A stretch of 64,000 bases of DNA. Origin: Marvania coccoides (lineage: Eukaryota > Chlorophyta > Trebouxiophyceae > Chlorellales > Chlorellaceae). The stretch spans positions 62,001-126,000 of the forward strand of contig OY978102.1 of the NCBI GenBank assembly GCA_963854735.1, in the 5' to 3' direction. Position numbers and translations under genes: made by a program. Position 1 is the first letter of the stretch, and each line of letters begins with the position of its first letter. Below the pieces are notes generated by a model. It saw nothing but the letters and a program-made list of their open reading frames with translations. It searched no databases and had not been told where the DNA came from. This document shows, piece after piece, positions 13,370-24,789 of the stretch.

Positions 13370-15801
13370 TTATATCTTTGCCATCCCCCCCTCGCCCCAG
13401 TTGTAGTTGATAGGCCGAACGTACCCCGCCTCCCGCAGCAGCCGTTCCGCCTCCACTGGCCCCCTGCTGCCGTGCGGGTAGGGGTACACCGGCACCTTTC
13501 CGGCGTCAATCTGCTGCAGCAGCGGCGTGAAAATCTGCCAGGCGGCGCGCAGCTCGTCCCGCCGCAGGAAGTGCTGCTGGTCGCCCCTCAGACACTCCAG
13601 GATGAGGCGGGAGTAGGCGTCTGGGATGACTACGCCTGGATAGCGCCTGCGATAATCCAGCGACAGCTCGCTGATGTGGGGAGACATCTCTAGGCCTGGC
13701 TCCTTCACCATCATCTTGATGTAGATGGACTCCTGTGCAGAGTTAAACGGACAAGAAAATTTGACAAGGTGAAACGCGTGAACTGAATTAGGGGAGGACA
13801 CCTAGACGGTTTTCATCATAATATCTATCGGTACCTGGGGCTGCAGCTGGATGACGATCTCGTTGCGCGCGGTTACCGGGTCCACGCCCGGGAATATGAA
13901 GTGCGGGGTGGCGTGCAGCTGCAGCCTGATCTCCGTCTTCTTCTCGTTCAGAGCCTTGCCGGCCCGGATCACGATCGGCACGCCAGACCACCGGTCGTTG
14001 TCCACAAACACGGTGCAGGCAGCGTAGGTAGGGGTCTTTGACCCCGCGGGCACTGTGGGGTCGTCCAGGTAGCCAGGCTCGCCGTTTGCCGCTGTGTACT
14101 GCCCAAGGACGCAGTGATCAGGGGTGACCTGGCGACAGCACCGCAGCAGACGCAGCTTCTCGTCGCGGATGTCGTCGGGGTGCGCTGAAGCAGGCTTGTC
14201 CATCGCCTGCGCAAATAGATTAGCGACACGTGTTTTAGGTGTTTTCTTCTTCTTGCATTGAGCATTGGCCATATATACTTGTACTACTCACCACAAACGC
14301 CAGAATTTGACTGAGGTGCGTCGCGATCATGTCCCGAATGATGCCTGCAACCCCAATTTTTTTTATTTCAGTTGACATTCAAACTTTCCACAGAGTCTAC
14401 AAACACGTCCTAGCATAAACAAATGCGCCACCCACCGTAGCCGTCAAAGTAGCCGCCCCGTCCCTTGGTCCCAAAGTCCTCTTTGAAGGTGATTTGCACG
14501 CTGGCCACGCTCTCCCTGGACCACACCGGCGCCAGCAGGGCGTTGGCAAAGCGCAGCACAAACAGCGACTGCAGCATCTCTTTGCCCAGGTAGTGGTCGA
14601 TGCGGTACATCTGCTCCTCGGGGTACAGCGTGCCCAGCTGCTCTGCAGGTTATTATAAAAGAAATAGAAAAAGGAAAATATAAGCAAGTGAGAAATGTTG
14701 GCGCAGCCGGCATTTCACTGAGTCATGAAACCCACATTAGCGTGGCATAACCACGGTATTATTTAAATACAAACGTACAGCAAAAAAAAAAAAAAAAAAA
14801 CTATTATAAAACTCACCAGCCAGCTCCTCGAACGATTCCACGTCCCGCCCAAACGGCTTTTCCACAATGACGCGCAGCCACGAGCCAGGGTTGTCCCCCA
14901 CGTCATGGCAGTGCGTGCGCAGCCCCTTGCACACTGTGGGGTACACGGAGGGAGGCAGCGCCAAGTAGAACAAGCGGCCGCGGGGGCAGCTCCACGGCCG
15001 GAGCCCCTCGTGCTCTTTGATTGCGCTGGCCAAGTTGAGGAAGCCGTCTGGGGCATCGTACGCGACCTGCACGTAGGAGCAGATGCCCATGAATGCTTCT
15101 TTGTCGCAGTCTGCGCCGCTGACGAGCGTGGGGCGGAGGCGCTCCCTCAGCTCGTCGTCAGTCATCGAGGAGCGAGCTGAGCCGATAATACGGGTGTGGC
15201 GAGGCTGCAGACATATCGATGTGGGGAATGCGCATGTTTTGGTTGAGTTTGGAGGTGTATTTTAGAATTTTCAGAGAAAACTAGAAACATGGAAGATGAC
15301 GTCAGCGCGGCGTAATGGTTCTGCAACAAAGCAACTTACCAGGAACTTGTTGCAGTACAGGAACTGAAGGGAGGGGTACGTCTTCTTGCGGGCAAGGTCT
15401 CCAGACGCGCCTGAGAGAGAGAGAGAGAGGGAGGGAAAAAAACCCCAGAGTCGGTGAGTTCAGCATAATTCATTTATATGGCTAGCTGGCGAATATTTGG
15501 AGTCGACCCTATGGGTGTAAATCCTTAAATGCGCACCCAAGACGACTATTGTGAGCGTGATGTCCCCGTCGCCTGCAAAGCATGGGAAAAGAGAAGTGAG
15601 AAATTGGGTGTTTCAACGGGGGCACCCAGGAAGCAGCAGTGGTCTAAGAATACATCGCAGGTGGCGCTCACAGTGCGGTATCCAACTGTCTCTGTCTACC
15701 CAGCTTGTGGTGGCAGTCCCAAGCCCCGCCGAGGTGGACATCCTCTGCTCTAAATCCGCAACAGACGTGTTGCTGGGCTCAGCAGCGACGGGCGGGTCCA
15801 T
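13370..15801 (-). CDS. G6PD: Glucose-6-phosphate 1-dehydrogenase, cytosolic type
   Basis: First step of the oxidative pentose phosphate pathway, making NADPH. Eight exons in transcript order: 15801-15672, 15572-15537, 15410-15340, 15204-14817, 14642-14436, 14344-14292, 14206-13835, 13732-13370, giving 539 residues. Key blocks: [16 protein letters not shown] (NADP-binding loop), [11 protein letters not shown], then RIDHYLGKE, the substrate-binding and catalytic signature, then [14 protein letters not shown] and [14 protein letters not shown]. Length and the lack of a transit peptide fit the cytosolic isoform. The first junction was placed at a GTGAGC donor because it alone gives the right phase. 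Intron 4 contains a 19-T run (transcript sense). Exon 2 is only 36 nt. Confidence 0.93.
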
Positions 15802-16185
15802 TTCAGTGATGAACAGCGTGTTTCTGATATTACGAACTAGTGTATAGGGGGAAATAATTTCAGGAATAAAGGGTTTAAACACAGTTTTTATTTTTTATTT
15901 TCCACCACGTCACACGATGAATGATCAGAGGCCGAGGCATGCGTTTAGTGTTATATTTATTATTTATAAACGCCGAATAAACTCGTCTTTGCATCACAGC
16001 CATTAACGACACAAAAGAAGAGGGATTTTATAAAATTGAAAAACCAAGACTTGTTGCAGATTTTCAAGAGAAGTTATGATTTTGCGCACTGTTTCGGCAT
16101 CGCCATTTGCATTCAAGCCCACTGGCATTGCGCCAAGCGGCTTCCGGGCACCCCTGCTCACTTCCCCAGCTCTCCGCCGGCAGCG
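15802..16185. other. Divergent upstream region
   Basis: Between the start codons of G6PD and the small membrane protein. Open frame continues upstream of the chosen start at 16186, so part of it could be translated, but the sequence there looks non-coding. Confidence 0.4.
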
Positions 16186-16848
16186 ATGGACGCAAAGAGT
16201 GCAGGTGGGCATCCATCTGCGCCTAATTCTCCCTCATTTTCACACCTAATTCAAATTTCATCAAATCTGCAGGCTTCCTCTATCGGAAACAGCGATGAAA
16301 GCACCGCGCCAGACCCCTCCCCCTCAAGCAGCGGCAACGGAGGGGGACTCAGAGCCGTCGCCGTTCCGGTGGGCTTCCGCTCCGCCGGGGCTGTCTTCAT
16401 ACTGGCAGGATTCCTCAAGATCCTCATCTTGTGCTTCCCCTACTCCCCCATGGCCGTCAGCATGTACCTGCAGGGGCGGGCAGATCTCGGCGTTGTGGCC
16501 GCCCTCAAGGCGATCCCCTTCGCGCTGGGCATCGCGGCGCTGGCCAAGACGCTGGTGGACCGCCAGCTGCACAAACGAAAGTGGTTTCACAGGGCGGTGT
16601 TGGTGTTGGGGCTCGGCGCTTTATTTTTCAGCAGATGGGCTCTTTACCGCCCTAGGCGCAGCCCTCTGGATCCCATGATGGCTGAACACAGACGGGTGAT
16701 GGTAGCCAGGATGCAGGAGGCGCGGGGGCGGGAGGGGAGAGAGGCTGCGTCGCGGGAGCAGCGGCACCGGGCGCTGCAGCAGCCGAGCGAGGAAGTGAGG
16801 AAGCAGCTGCAGGGCGAAGACCAGTCCAGGTTTTCTTCTAAGAAATGA
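16186..16848 (+). CDS. Small multi-span membrane protein, unknown
   Basis: Single exon, 220 residues. I do not recognise the family. After a Ser/Pro-rich N-terminus of about 60 residues come three hydrophobic stretches: around AGAVFILAGFLKILILCF, LGVVAALKAIPFALGIAAL and AVLVLGLGALFF. The C-terminal 75 residues are strongly charged (Arg, Glu, Gln rich), likely a coiled or disordered cytosolic tail. A possible GTGGGC donor and CTGCAG acceptor near 16205-16270 would shift the frame into a stop, so the unspliced reading is preferred. The open frame extends upstream to 16036, but the ATG at 16186 is the first followed by compositionally sensible sequence. The 3' half is duplicated at 21815-22459. 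Confidence 0.55.
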   Translation: MDAKSAGGHPSAPNSPSFSHLIQISSNLQASSIGNSDESTAPDPSPSSSGNGGGLRAVAVPVGFRSAGAVFILAGFLKILILCFPYSPMAVSMYLQGRADLGVVAALKAIPFALGIAALAKTLVDRQLHKRKWFHRAVLVLGLGALFFSRWALYRPRRSPLDPMMAEHRRVMVARMQEARGREGREAASREQRHRALQQPSEEVRKQLQGEDQSRFSSKK

Positions 16849-17255
16849 AACGGCGCTGCTGGCGTGATTTTTTTTACTTGCGTTAAATACTTTTAAGAAA
16901 GAAGAAGATGAAGAAATATCCACACTGGTGCTGGTGGCAGAAGGACAAAAAAAAAAGAGAACAAAGGGAGGAAGGCGTGGACGGAGCAGCTGAAGAGCAC
17001 CGCCAGAGACCTTTTTTTCTGTGGGAATGAAACATGTACACACCGTGGAGAGTGAGGTGGTAAATTCAAAATCAGGAGAATGAAAGGGCAAGGGGGGGGG
17101 GGGGGGGGAAAGAAAAGGAGGGGGAAACAAACAGTGTGGCGAGGAGGAAATGCGTGTCCTGTATTGTATATTATATGCATTTCCAGTGTATGTTAACAGT
17201 ATATGTTAACTACTAGTACACACGTCTTCCGAAAGAGAAACAAATAAAATGACGT
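16594..17255. repeat. Segmental duplication, copy 1 (source copy)
   Basis: Covers the last 85 codons of the small membrane protein and about 400 bp of downstream sequence. It matches 21815-22459 in the same orientation with only a handful of substitutions in the coding part. Differences are the length of a G run (17 at 17092-17108 here, 22 in the other copy) and a roughly 20-bp local tandem duplication near 17192-17215 that only this copy has. Confidence 0.9.
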
Positions 17256-17292
17256 TAGAGGCGCCGTTTTAGGGGTATAAACTGTGTGAATA

Positions 17293-20200
17293 TTAAAAGA
17301 GCTTACGCCAGCCACGGGCCCCCCGAGGAATGATCTCCGGGACGCTCTGCACCAGCCGCTCCCAGGTCGGGGCGTCCACCCCCAGGGCAATCATGCGCCC
17401 AATCAGCTGGGCGCGCTCGGGCACAGCCCAGGTGGCCCAGCACCTCACGAATTTGACGCGCTGCGTGTTCATGGGAAGGTTGGAGACGACAAACGGCATG
17501 AACTCAGCCCACACGGCCACGGGTGTGGTTTCCCAGATCTTGCGGATCATCTGCTTGGAGAGGTCGAGGTTCATGTGCTTGCGGCCGGCGCGCTGGAGGT
17601 GCTCCTCCTCCCCGCTGAGATGAGCCTCAAACTCGTCAATAAAAACAGGCACCTGCAAAATTGGGATGGTATAACTAGTTAATATCGTGACAGCGAATAT
17701 TGAATAAGAAGAGAATAAAGTGGGTGACGCCATAACTCAAGGAAAACTCGTTGGTTCCCCAGAATTTTTCAGCGGGCACTTTTCGGGAATAGTTAAAAGG
17801 AAAATTAAGAAGAACGGCAAAAGTTTTGAAAAACAAAAATTCCATACCTCGCTGGTGAGGATGTTCAGGGAGTCGGACACGTCCTTTGCGTCGGAGGCCT
17901 CGCCGGCCAGCGAGTCTTCCAGCGCCTCAATGGCGTCGCCCCATCGGGCCATCACCACATCGTGGTCGCTGTGCTCGGTATGCTGGCGAGAGCAAAGCCC
18001 GGGAACGTACGCCTCAAACTCACGGAATATGACGGCCTCCTCCTGCTCCGCGTGCCAGGCGTGCGCCAGGCGGTACCGTCGGAACTGCAGAGCAAAGTCA
18101 GAGAGGGCAGGTGGGTTGACGCAGGCAGGCCCAGAGGGGGCCAGCGCAGCGACAGCGACCTTGAGGCGGGCTCCCGCTGCGCGGAAGGCCTCGTGAGTGA
18201 GGATTTGCTGGGAGAGTGGGCCGTACTTGGCGTCAGCCACGAAAAACTGGCCCATGAAGAGGTTTTGAAGGGAGTGCAGGACACAGAGGAGCACAGTAAC
18301 CGAGGAAATGAACAGCCCAGCGTAGCCCATGCCCCTGGGGAGGTCTCCCTGCACAGCAGCAGCGTAGATGAGGGTGGCCAGCGTGAGGGCTTCCAGAGGG
18401 AAGGCGATGCCCCAAGAGGAGATGGGGTCGAATTTGATCTTTGAGGCGTGGGGGGTAAGGAAGAGCAGCGCTGCAGAAAAGAGTGGAAAACGCAATAATT
18501 GGAGATGAGTTGTAAATTCCCAGGCCCATCCTGATGCCGCTCGATCTCTCAGGGGCTCTCCGAGGTAAATTCTCGCCATCTGAGCACCGTTATTATTTTA
18601 ATATACTTACCCAATATCAGGCTCAGGGACAATGCGACGAAATAGAGGGTGCGGGAGATGAAGTCAAATGCCAACGCTGGCATGGCAGCCTCCAAGGCAG
18701 GCCTGTCGATGCCCAGCTCTTTGACTGGGGTGAAGGCGTTCAACACGACCTGAGCGACGCAGGCGACCGCAGGGGCGGCCACCCAGGTCCACTTCATGGG
18801 TCGGTTGCGGTCGTCGGGGTCATTGAAGACGATGGCCTTGTGGAACGTGATGATGAAGAGCGGGAGCGACAGCGCCGCTGCAAAAGAAAACCATAGGTAG
18901 GCCGCCTCAGTATAGCTGGGTTGCAGGAAGGGTGCCACGAGGGCGCACACGAAGCACGCCACGGGGGGCAGCATCCAGGCGGCGTTGATATGTTCCTGTG
19001 AGTGAGCATCGGTAATCCAAAGAGCAGCGATGTAAATGGCCAGGACCAAGGTGATGGGGGCACCAATCCAAAACAGCACTTTGGCCAGGGTGTCTGCGCC
19101 GTCAAAGCGGTCCACGGTGACAAAGGCGAGGAGGACGAAGCAGGCGGGGGGGACAATGAACGCGTTGGAGCGCAGAGGGCACATCCACTCCATGGCAACC
19201 TTATGGGGATGCATTTTGACCTTGGTGGCGTAGCTACATGAAAAAAAGCAACAGTTTTTGAGTCACAAATGGCTAAACGTTTCCTAATTAAGATGAGCCC
19301 CAGAATTTTTTTTACTTACAGCACAGCGAAGATGCCGTACACGATGACGGAGAAGATGGCCAGCACGTCTCCAGGGGCGTTGCTGATGCTCATGCCAGCG
19401 GCACCGCCCACCATGGGGTGGGCGGCCAGGCGCCAGACGGCAGCCAGGCCGCAAAACGCCAGCACGATGTTGAAGTGCAGAATCTTGGTGTGCTGCACAT
19501 GAAAAGAAATTTAAGAAATACTGGAGAAACGGCACGAGAATCAAGAAGAGATAATAATCAATTAATAATTAAATGCAATCTATGGAAAAAAATATGCTTG
19601 CCTTGATTACGTTGAAGCTCTGGCGGTCGTGGTCATTGCTCTTGACCTTGTAGCGGGGGTCAATAGAAGTTGGGGGCTTGTTGGGGTAGCTCAGGCGCAC
19701 GCGCTCCGTGTCAGGCAGTTCCATGCGCTTGGTGGCTTCCTCGTAGGCGTAGTGGAACTCGGGCTTGCTGGAGATGCCAATGGCGTAGATCTCTGGGGGG
19801 AGAAGCCTGAGTTGTACTAGGATGCCAAACATCCAGCAGCCCATGCAGAAGTCAAACGCCGCCTCCAAAAAGGCCAGCGCTCCGTAAACTGCAAGGAAGC
19901 AGGCGGGAATGATTTCCCTCGAGTCAAACCCGGAGGCGAAGAAGAAGGCGGTGGCGACTACAGACATGAAGAGGCCGCAGAAAGCTGCAAACTGTGCAGA
20001 GAAAAAAAAGGGGGAGGGGGGGCGGGGGTAAATAGTTTGTATAACTTTCCAAACCCGCAGGATGGGTCTGGGAATTTGCAATGCGCAGCGGTTGAGCGTT
20101 GCAATCTGAAAACCAGCGGAAATTAATAAACCGCATCGCGAGCTCAACGGATGAACTCAGTGACATACCTGTTTGGGCACTCCAGGGCGGAAAACAGGCT

Positions 20201-21062
20201 TTGTGAATGCAGTGATGCAGCGGGCCAACTGCGAGAGTGGGGAAGGGCCTGGACCATACAGCAGCCGCAGGAGGTTGTCCAGAGCCAGAGCCAGGATCAT
20301 ATAGTGCGCCCACGTCTCCTGGCGGAAGACGATGCCCAGTATGCAGATGGTAACGACCTGAACGGCAGTGCCTCGGACTACATTGGAATCCACGACTTCG
20401 GGAAACCAAAACACGGTGTAGGCGCGGGAGGTGGCGTCTCCCAGCGAAGGCTTGAAGTGCGCATCCACGAAAGTTTCATCGGGCTCGATGGGGGCATCGT
20501 GGGCTTCACCATTGTGAGCGTCAGCAGCTTTTGGGGGAGAGGTTTTTATTCTGGCAGAGGTGGCCAGGCCGTGGGTGGCTGCGGCGGCGTACAGCTTGGG
20601 GGCCAGCATGCCATCGGCCAGCAGCTTCTTGGTGGCGTCGCAGCCGCCGATGAACTCTCCGTTGATGAAAACGTAGGGGACGGTAGCCTGTTTGAGCTCT
20701 TCCTTGAGCGCGGTGTGAACGGCGACGCCGTCGGGCATGGCGTTGGTCCAGTAGATGGTGAGAGCGTCAGCCCCGCCTATAACGGCGGCAGCGTCGACAA
20801 GCGTCGCGATGGCCTCGATGGAGTAGGCGCAGGTTTGCCTGCCGACAACAGCGATGGGCAGGCTCATCAAAGCGTCGACCACGCCCTTTGCGCCGCTCTC
20901 TGCGGCAGTATAACAAGGGGCTTAACTTAGTTGTCATTCCGAAATTAAAAATCAAGTCGGGTTTGCGTTGAATGAAAATGGCAACGATTCGGAGCAGGTA
21001 CCTCGTAATATGGAACCCAGATCGGGCGGGGCCTTGCCGCCAGCCTCGACATCTTTTCCCAT
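17293..21062 (-). CDS. Glutaredoxin-DUF4395-TDT channel-hemerythrin fusion protein
   Basis: Seven exons in transcript order: 21062-21002, 20899-20169, 19991-19602, 19492-19320, 19233-18611, 18470-17848, 17652-17293, giving 986 residues. Domains in order: glutaredoxin fold (about 20-120) with a monothiol CAYS site, TVPYVFINGEFIGGCDAT glutathione-binding loop; DUF4395 membrane domain (about 190-320) with PGPSPLSQLARC and GVPKQFAAFCGLF; a TDT/TehA/SLAC1-type ten-helix anion or dicarboxylate channel (about 395-720) with YATKVKMHPHKVAMEW and SSWGIAFPLEALTLA; and a hemerythrin-like HHE domain (about 780-925) with LAHAWHAEQEE, HTEHSDHD and FEAHLSGEEEHL supplying di-iron ligands. Every junction keeps frame and joins family-conserved sequence across exons. 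The exon 3 donor is either GCAAGC or a GT six bases upstream. Function inferred: a membrane transporter gated or sensed by redox state, oxygen or iron. Confidence 0.85.
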
Positions 21063-21814
21063 GTTACGTACTAGTACTACGTACGATATGCCTCTCTGCA
21101 ACTTTGAGGCGAATGCTATATTTGGTGGCAAATCTTTGCAAACTAATGAAATTTTTTAATAGTTCGGATGTCAAGGCCTGGCGTGCAAACATCGGACCAG
21201 CATTACTCTACTTTCGCTTTCCAATTCCAATGAAGTGGGATGACCCTACTCGTTCTTGCACCAAATTCACTCACGATTTTAAAATTCAATTCCACGGCGC
21301 CTGGTTTAGGATTCGGGTTGTTTAGTAACCATCATATAAGCCAGCGGAGTCTTGGAAACACAACTTCAGGGGTTTTCCACCATTGAGGGTGATAAGAGGT
21401 GCGATTGAGAGAAAGCCCCTCCGGTATCCGACTAAAAGTCGCGCTGTAGTCCACCAGTAGGCAACGCAGTCTTCTAGAAAAGACGTACATCTTCCACGTG
21501 TGGTGCTGATTTTTCGATCACTCTTGCCTAACGACGAGAACAGCCCTGAAAGTAGCTAAACATGTGCGATCGGACGGGGAAGGGGGGCTCAGATGGAAAA
21601 TAAACAGAACACGTTGTATGTATAACACGTAGAGTTTCGATCGAAAATTCCCAACAACAACGCCTTCGGGCGAAGTTGCCCGCCGGCCGGTCTACAAAAC
21701 CCCGGTTCCAGGGTTCACCCACAACACGTATATTGACTTCGTTAAGGGGTCATCGTGCTTGCTTTTTCTTGGGGTCCCCTTTAACATTCAAGGATACATT
21801 TCTTATTTAAGACT
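21063..21814. other. Intergenic, no gene recognised
   Basis: Upstream of the channel-fusion start. No coding frame supported and no recognisable tRNA. It ends where the duplicated segment begins abruptly. Confidence 0.5.
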
Positions 21815-22459
21815 GCGGTGGTGGTGTTGGGGCTCGGCGCTTTATTTTTCCGCAGATGGGCTCTGTACCGCCCCAGGCGCAGCCCTCTGGACCCCATGAT
21901 GGCTGAACACAGACGGGTGATGGTAGCCAGGATGCAGGAGGCGCGGGGGCGGGAGGGGAGAGAGGCTGCGTCGCGGGAGCAGCGGCACCGGGCGCTGCAG
22001 CAGCCGAGCGAGGAAGTGAGGAAGCAGCTGCAGGGCGAAGACCAGTCCAGGTTTTCTTCTAAGAAATGAAACGGCGCTGCTGGCGTGATTTTTTTTACTT
22101 GCGTTAAATACTTTTAAGAAAGAAGAAGATGAAGAAATATCCACACTGGTGCTGGTGGCAGAAGGACAAAAAAAAAAGAGAACAAAGGGAGGAAGGCGTG
22201 GACGGAGCAGCTGAAGAGCACCGCCAGAGACCTTTTTTTCTGTGGGAATGAAACATGTACACACCGTGGAGAGTGAGGTGGTAAATTCAAAATCAGGAGA
22301 ATGAAAGGGCAAGGGGGGGGGGGGGGGGGGGGGGAGAAAAGGAGGGGGAAACAAACAGTGTGGCGAGGAGGAAATGCGTGTCCTGTATTGTATATTATAT
22401 GCATTTCCAGTGTATGTTGGTACACGCGCCTTCCGAAAGAGAAACAAATATAATGACGT
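21815..22459. repeat. Segmental duplication, copy 2
   Basis: Near-identical to 16594-17255, same orientation. It begins inside the coding sequence of the membrane protein and ends about 390 bp past its stop, so it is a DNA segment, not a spliced transcript copy with a poly-A tail. Contains a 22-G run at 22313-22334. Confidence 0.9.
21816..22069 (+). pseudogene. 5'-truncated copy of the small membrane protein
   Basis: The last 84 codons plus stop of the gene at 16186-16848, with a few substitutions (for example Ser to Arg after ALFF). There is no ATG at the 5' edge and no upstream exon that would supply one, so it is unlikely to be expressed as a protein unless fused to something upstream. 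Source gene lies 5.2 kb away. Confidence 0.8.
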
Positions 22460-22624
22460 GAAACAAATTGAGCATTCTTGTTTGTATAGACTGATTTCCT
22501 GGTATATTTCTCGTTCACAGGGCGACCGAAGATCTATCTATTGCCCTATTAAACACTGCCATATAATTATAATAGCTGTCAAACTAACATCTCGTCAGCC
22601 AAAGAGGCCCTGCACCTACCAGAC

Positions 22625-24415
22625 CTACTCCCGCCTGGCACGCACCCTCCGCAGCTGCCCGTCTGTCGAGCTCTCATCCGCAGCCCGGGGGTGCGGCTGC
22701 CCTGCATGAGTGCCCCTCTGGCGGTGGTGGGCGGGCGGTGCGGCGGCAATCACCGCCAGCAGCTCGCTCTGCAGCTGCGGACACGTCCCGGTCATGTACT
22801 GGTAGCCGTCGGTTCCCATTACCGCCTGCAAGTGCTTGGACACGAACTCCAGGCACACCCGCTTCAGCTCCCCCGCGTTGTTCTGCTCCGCCAGCGCCAG
22901 CGTGGTGGCCACCGTCTCCACCTCCACCGTCTCGCATAGCCGCTGCTCGCAGATGCAGCGCAGGCGGATGAGCTGGAAGCGGTCGGCCGCCGCCAGCAGG
23001 TGCTGCGCCATGGGAACGTCCAGCCGCGAGCCCTGCAGCTCCACTGGCAGGGAATCCGAGTACGCAAAGTGCAGCAACGCGCGGAACACGGGGGCGCGCA
23101 CGTCCTGGATGGCGACCCTCCCCTCGTGACCCTCCCGCATAGGCCCCGTCAACAGGGCTTTGAACACCGGAGACCGCGCCTGCAGGATGATTTTATGTGC
23201 GGGCATTCGCTCGTCGTCCACGTCGAACGTCACGTCAGACGCCAGCCCAGATTCCAACATGCCTGCCAGGTCTGCCCCCAAACTGGGCGGCGGCACTGAA
23301 ATCTGGGGGGGCTGCTTGGCTACATTGGAGTGCCGCGACAGCGCCCCGCCCGTGGACACCACCAGCTCGATTTGGTAGCGTATCACGATGGTGTCGTTCA
23401 CCAGCAGCCCCCTCGCAGGGTCCTCCAGGATGCTCTTTTTCACAAATTTGCGGTAGCCGTGGCAGTTGCGGGCGTTGGGGTCTTGGCGGGCGCAAGAGAT
23501 CTTGACGGCGCCCTGGTCGCGGCGGCGGCCCTTAGCCACGTCCTGTCCGCGCCCGCTTTGGTCCACGAGCGTGAAGCGGTGGAAAGCACGGACAACGCGG
23601 CCCTCCGAGGTGTTGACGACGCCCTGAGGGGAGTCGGTCTCGCCAATGAGGGCCACGAACAGCGCGCAGTAGTCGTTGCCAGGGTGAAGGGGCGCCACGG
23701 GAATGATGGCAGCAGCAGCGTGCTGGGGGGCAGCGCCAGGAGCAGCGGCAGCGGGCGCAGGAGCGGCTGGCTGCGCGCCTGCGCCGCCGCCTCCGGCGCC
23801 GCGGGGAGCTGCACCGCCCGCGCCGGCTGCACCCCCGCCACCGCCTCCAGCAGCTTGCGGTGGTGGTGGCGGCATGTGGCCGTGCTCTGCGGGCGCTGGC
23901 AGCGCTGGCAGGGGTGCGGCGCCGCCTGCTCCGCCCTGTCCCCCAGGGGCTTGACGTTGGAGGTGGGCGTGCGGGGGTGGCACCTGCTGCGGGTTGATGT
24001 TGTGCAGCTCTGAGGAGGAGCGCTTGCCGTCTGGGTAGAAGAGCAGCACCCACTCGTGTCCGCCGACGGTGAAACGCTCAGAAGCGATGGGCTCGCCGTC
24101 GCCCAGCCCTTTAATGAGGCTATACCCCACGATAGTGTGCTCGTGTTCGCCTGTGAGGTGGGGGCGGGAAGCGAGGGAAACGGTGAGTGACGGATAAAAA
24201 AGAAGAATGAATCAATTTGGACGCGGGGTGAACATGGCTAGAACAAGCGGAGGGCTGGACAATGCTCGTCTCCAGAGCTCGCTTCGCTACCCCGAGAGGA
24301 ACGCACCGACGATGGTGTCCGTTATTGTGCGAGAGGAAGATTTTCCTTGCGGAGCTGGACCCTTCGGGTCGCCATTGCCTGCTGCACCACCGGGCACCGC
24401 AGGAGGAGCTTCCAT
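22625..24415 (-). CDS. MATH-BTB protein, BPM-like CUL3 adaptor
   Basis: Two exons in transcript order, 24415-24307 and 24150-22625, giving 544 residues. The N-terminal MATH (TRAF-like) domain starts SRTITDTIVGEHEHTIVGYS with LIKGLGDGEPIASERFTVGG and WVLLFYPDGK, very close to plant BPM proteins. MATH is then broken by about 95 Ala/Pro/Gly-rich residues (about 90-185) before resuming at DYCALFVALIGE. The BTB domain (about 340-450) has LASDVTFDV, PAHKIILQARSPVFKALL and FRALLHFAYSD; a short BACK-like helical tail follows. BPM proteins recruit substrates to CUL3 ubiquitin ligases; MATH binds the substrate and BTB binds CUL3. Exon 1 was needed to start the MATH domain and fits in phase. The insert composition makes low-complexity slippage likely. 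Confidence 0.88.
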
Positions 24416-24789
24416 TGGGGTCTACAGAAACGATGTATACTGTAGAACACGAACGCTGGGCCAATATATTTTGATTAAATAAATTTAAAAGATTGTAAGC
24501 TTCTCGTTCTCGCAGAGAGCGCAGCACCCACAAGATGAAAACGTAGAGTATTAAAGCTTGGTTTTGCTTCATTTAATATAGCCGAGAGGCGGGAAGGAGA
24601 TGAGAGAGGAAAGGCATGACAAAGCAGGGCTCGACTTCATCAGCACGTAAAAGGTAAGGAGAATTCACAAGGTAGGAACGCACACGAGTGCTGCACCATG
24701 CTGCATCACACAACCAATCTCACCCACCGCACGCAAAAGAAAAAAATGCCGTCATGCCAATCCTCTGCCCCGTGCGTGCCTCTGGACAC

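Noticed and set aside
16205..16272. Apparent 68-nt intron in the small membrane-protein gene
   Set aside because: Its removal shifts the frame into an immediate stop, while the unspliced frame stays open.
19595..19610. GT donor six bases before the GC donor of exon 3 in the channel-fusion gene
   Set aside because: Not excluded; both keep frame and differ by two residues. The GCAAGC site has the stronger context, so it was preferred.
21640..21725. Possible tRNA-like sequence with GGTTCCAGGGTTC
   Set aside because: No cloverleaf can be drawn; the B-box-like words are not in the right order or distance.
22691..24013. Several plus-strand frames opposite the MATH-BTB gene
   Set aside because: All lie antisense to a clear exon with conserved MATH and BTB motifs.
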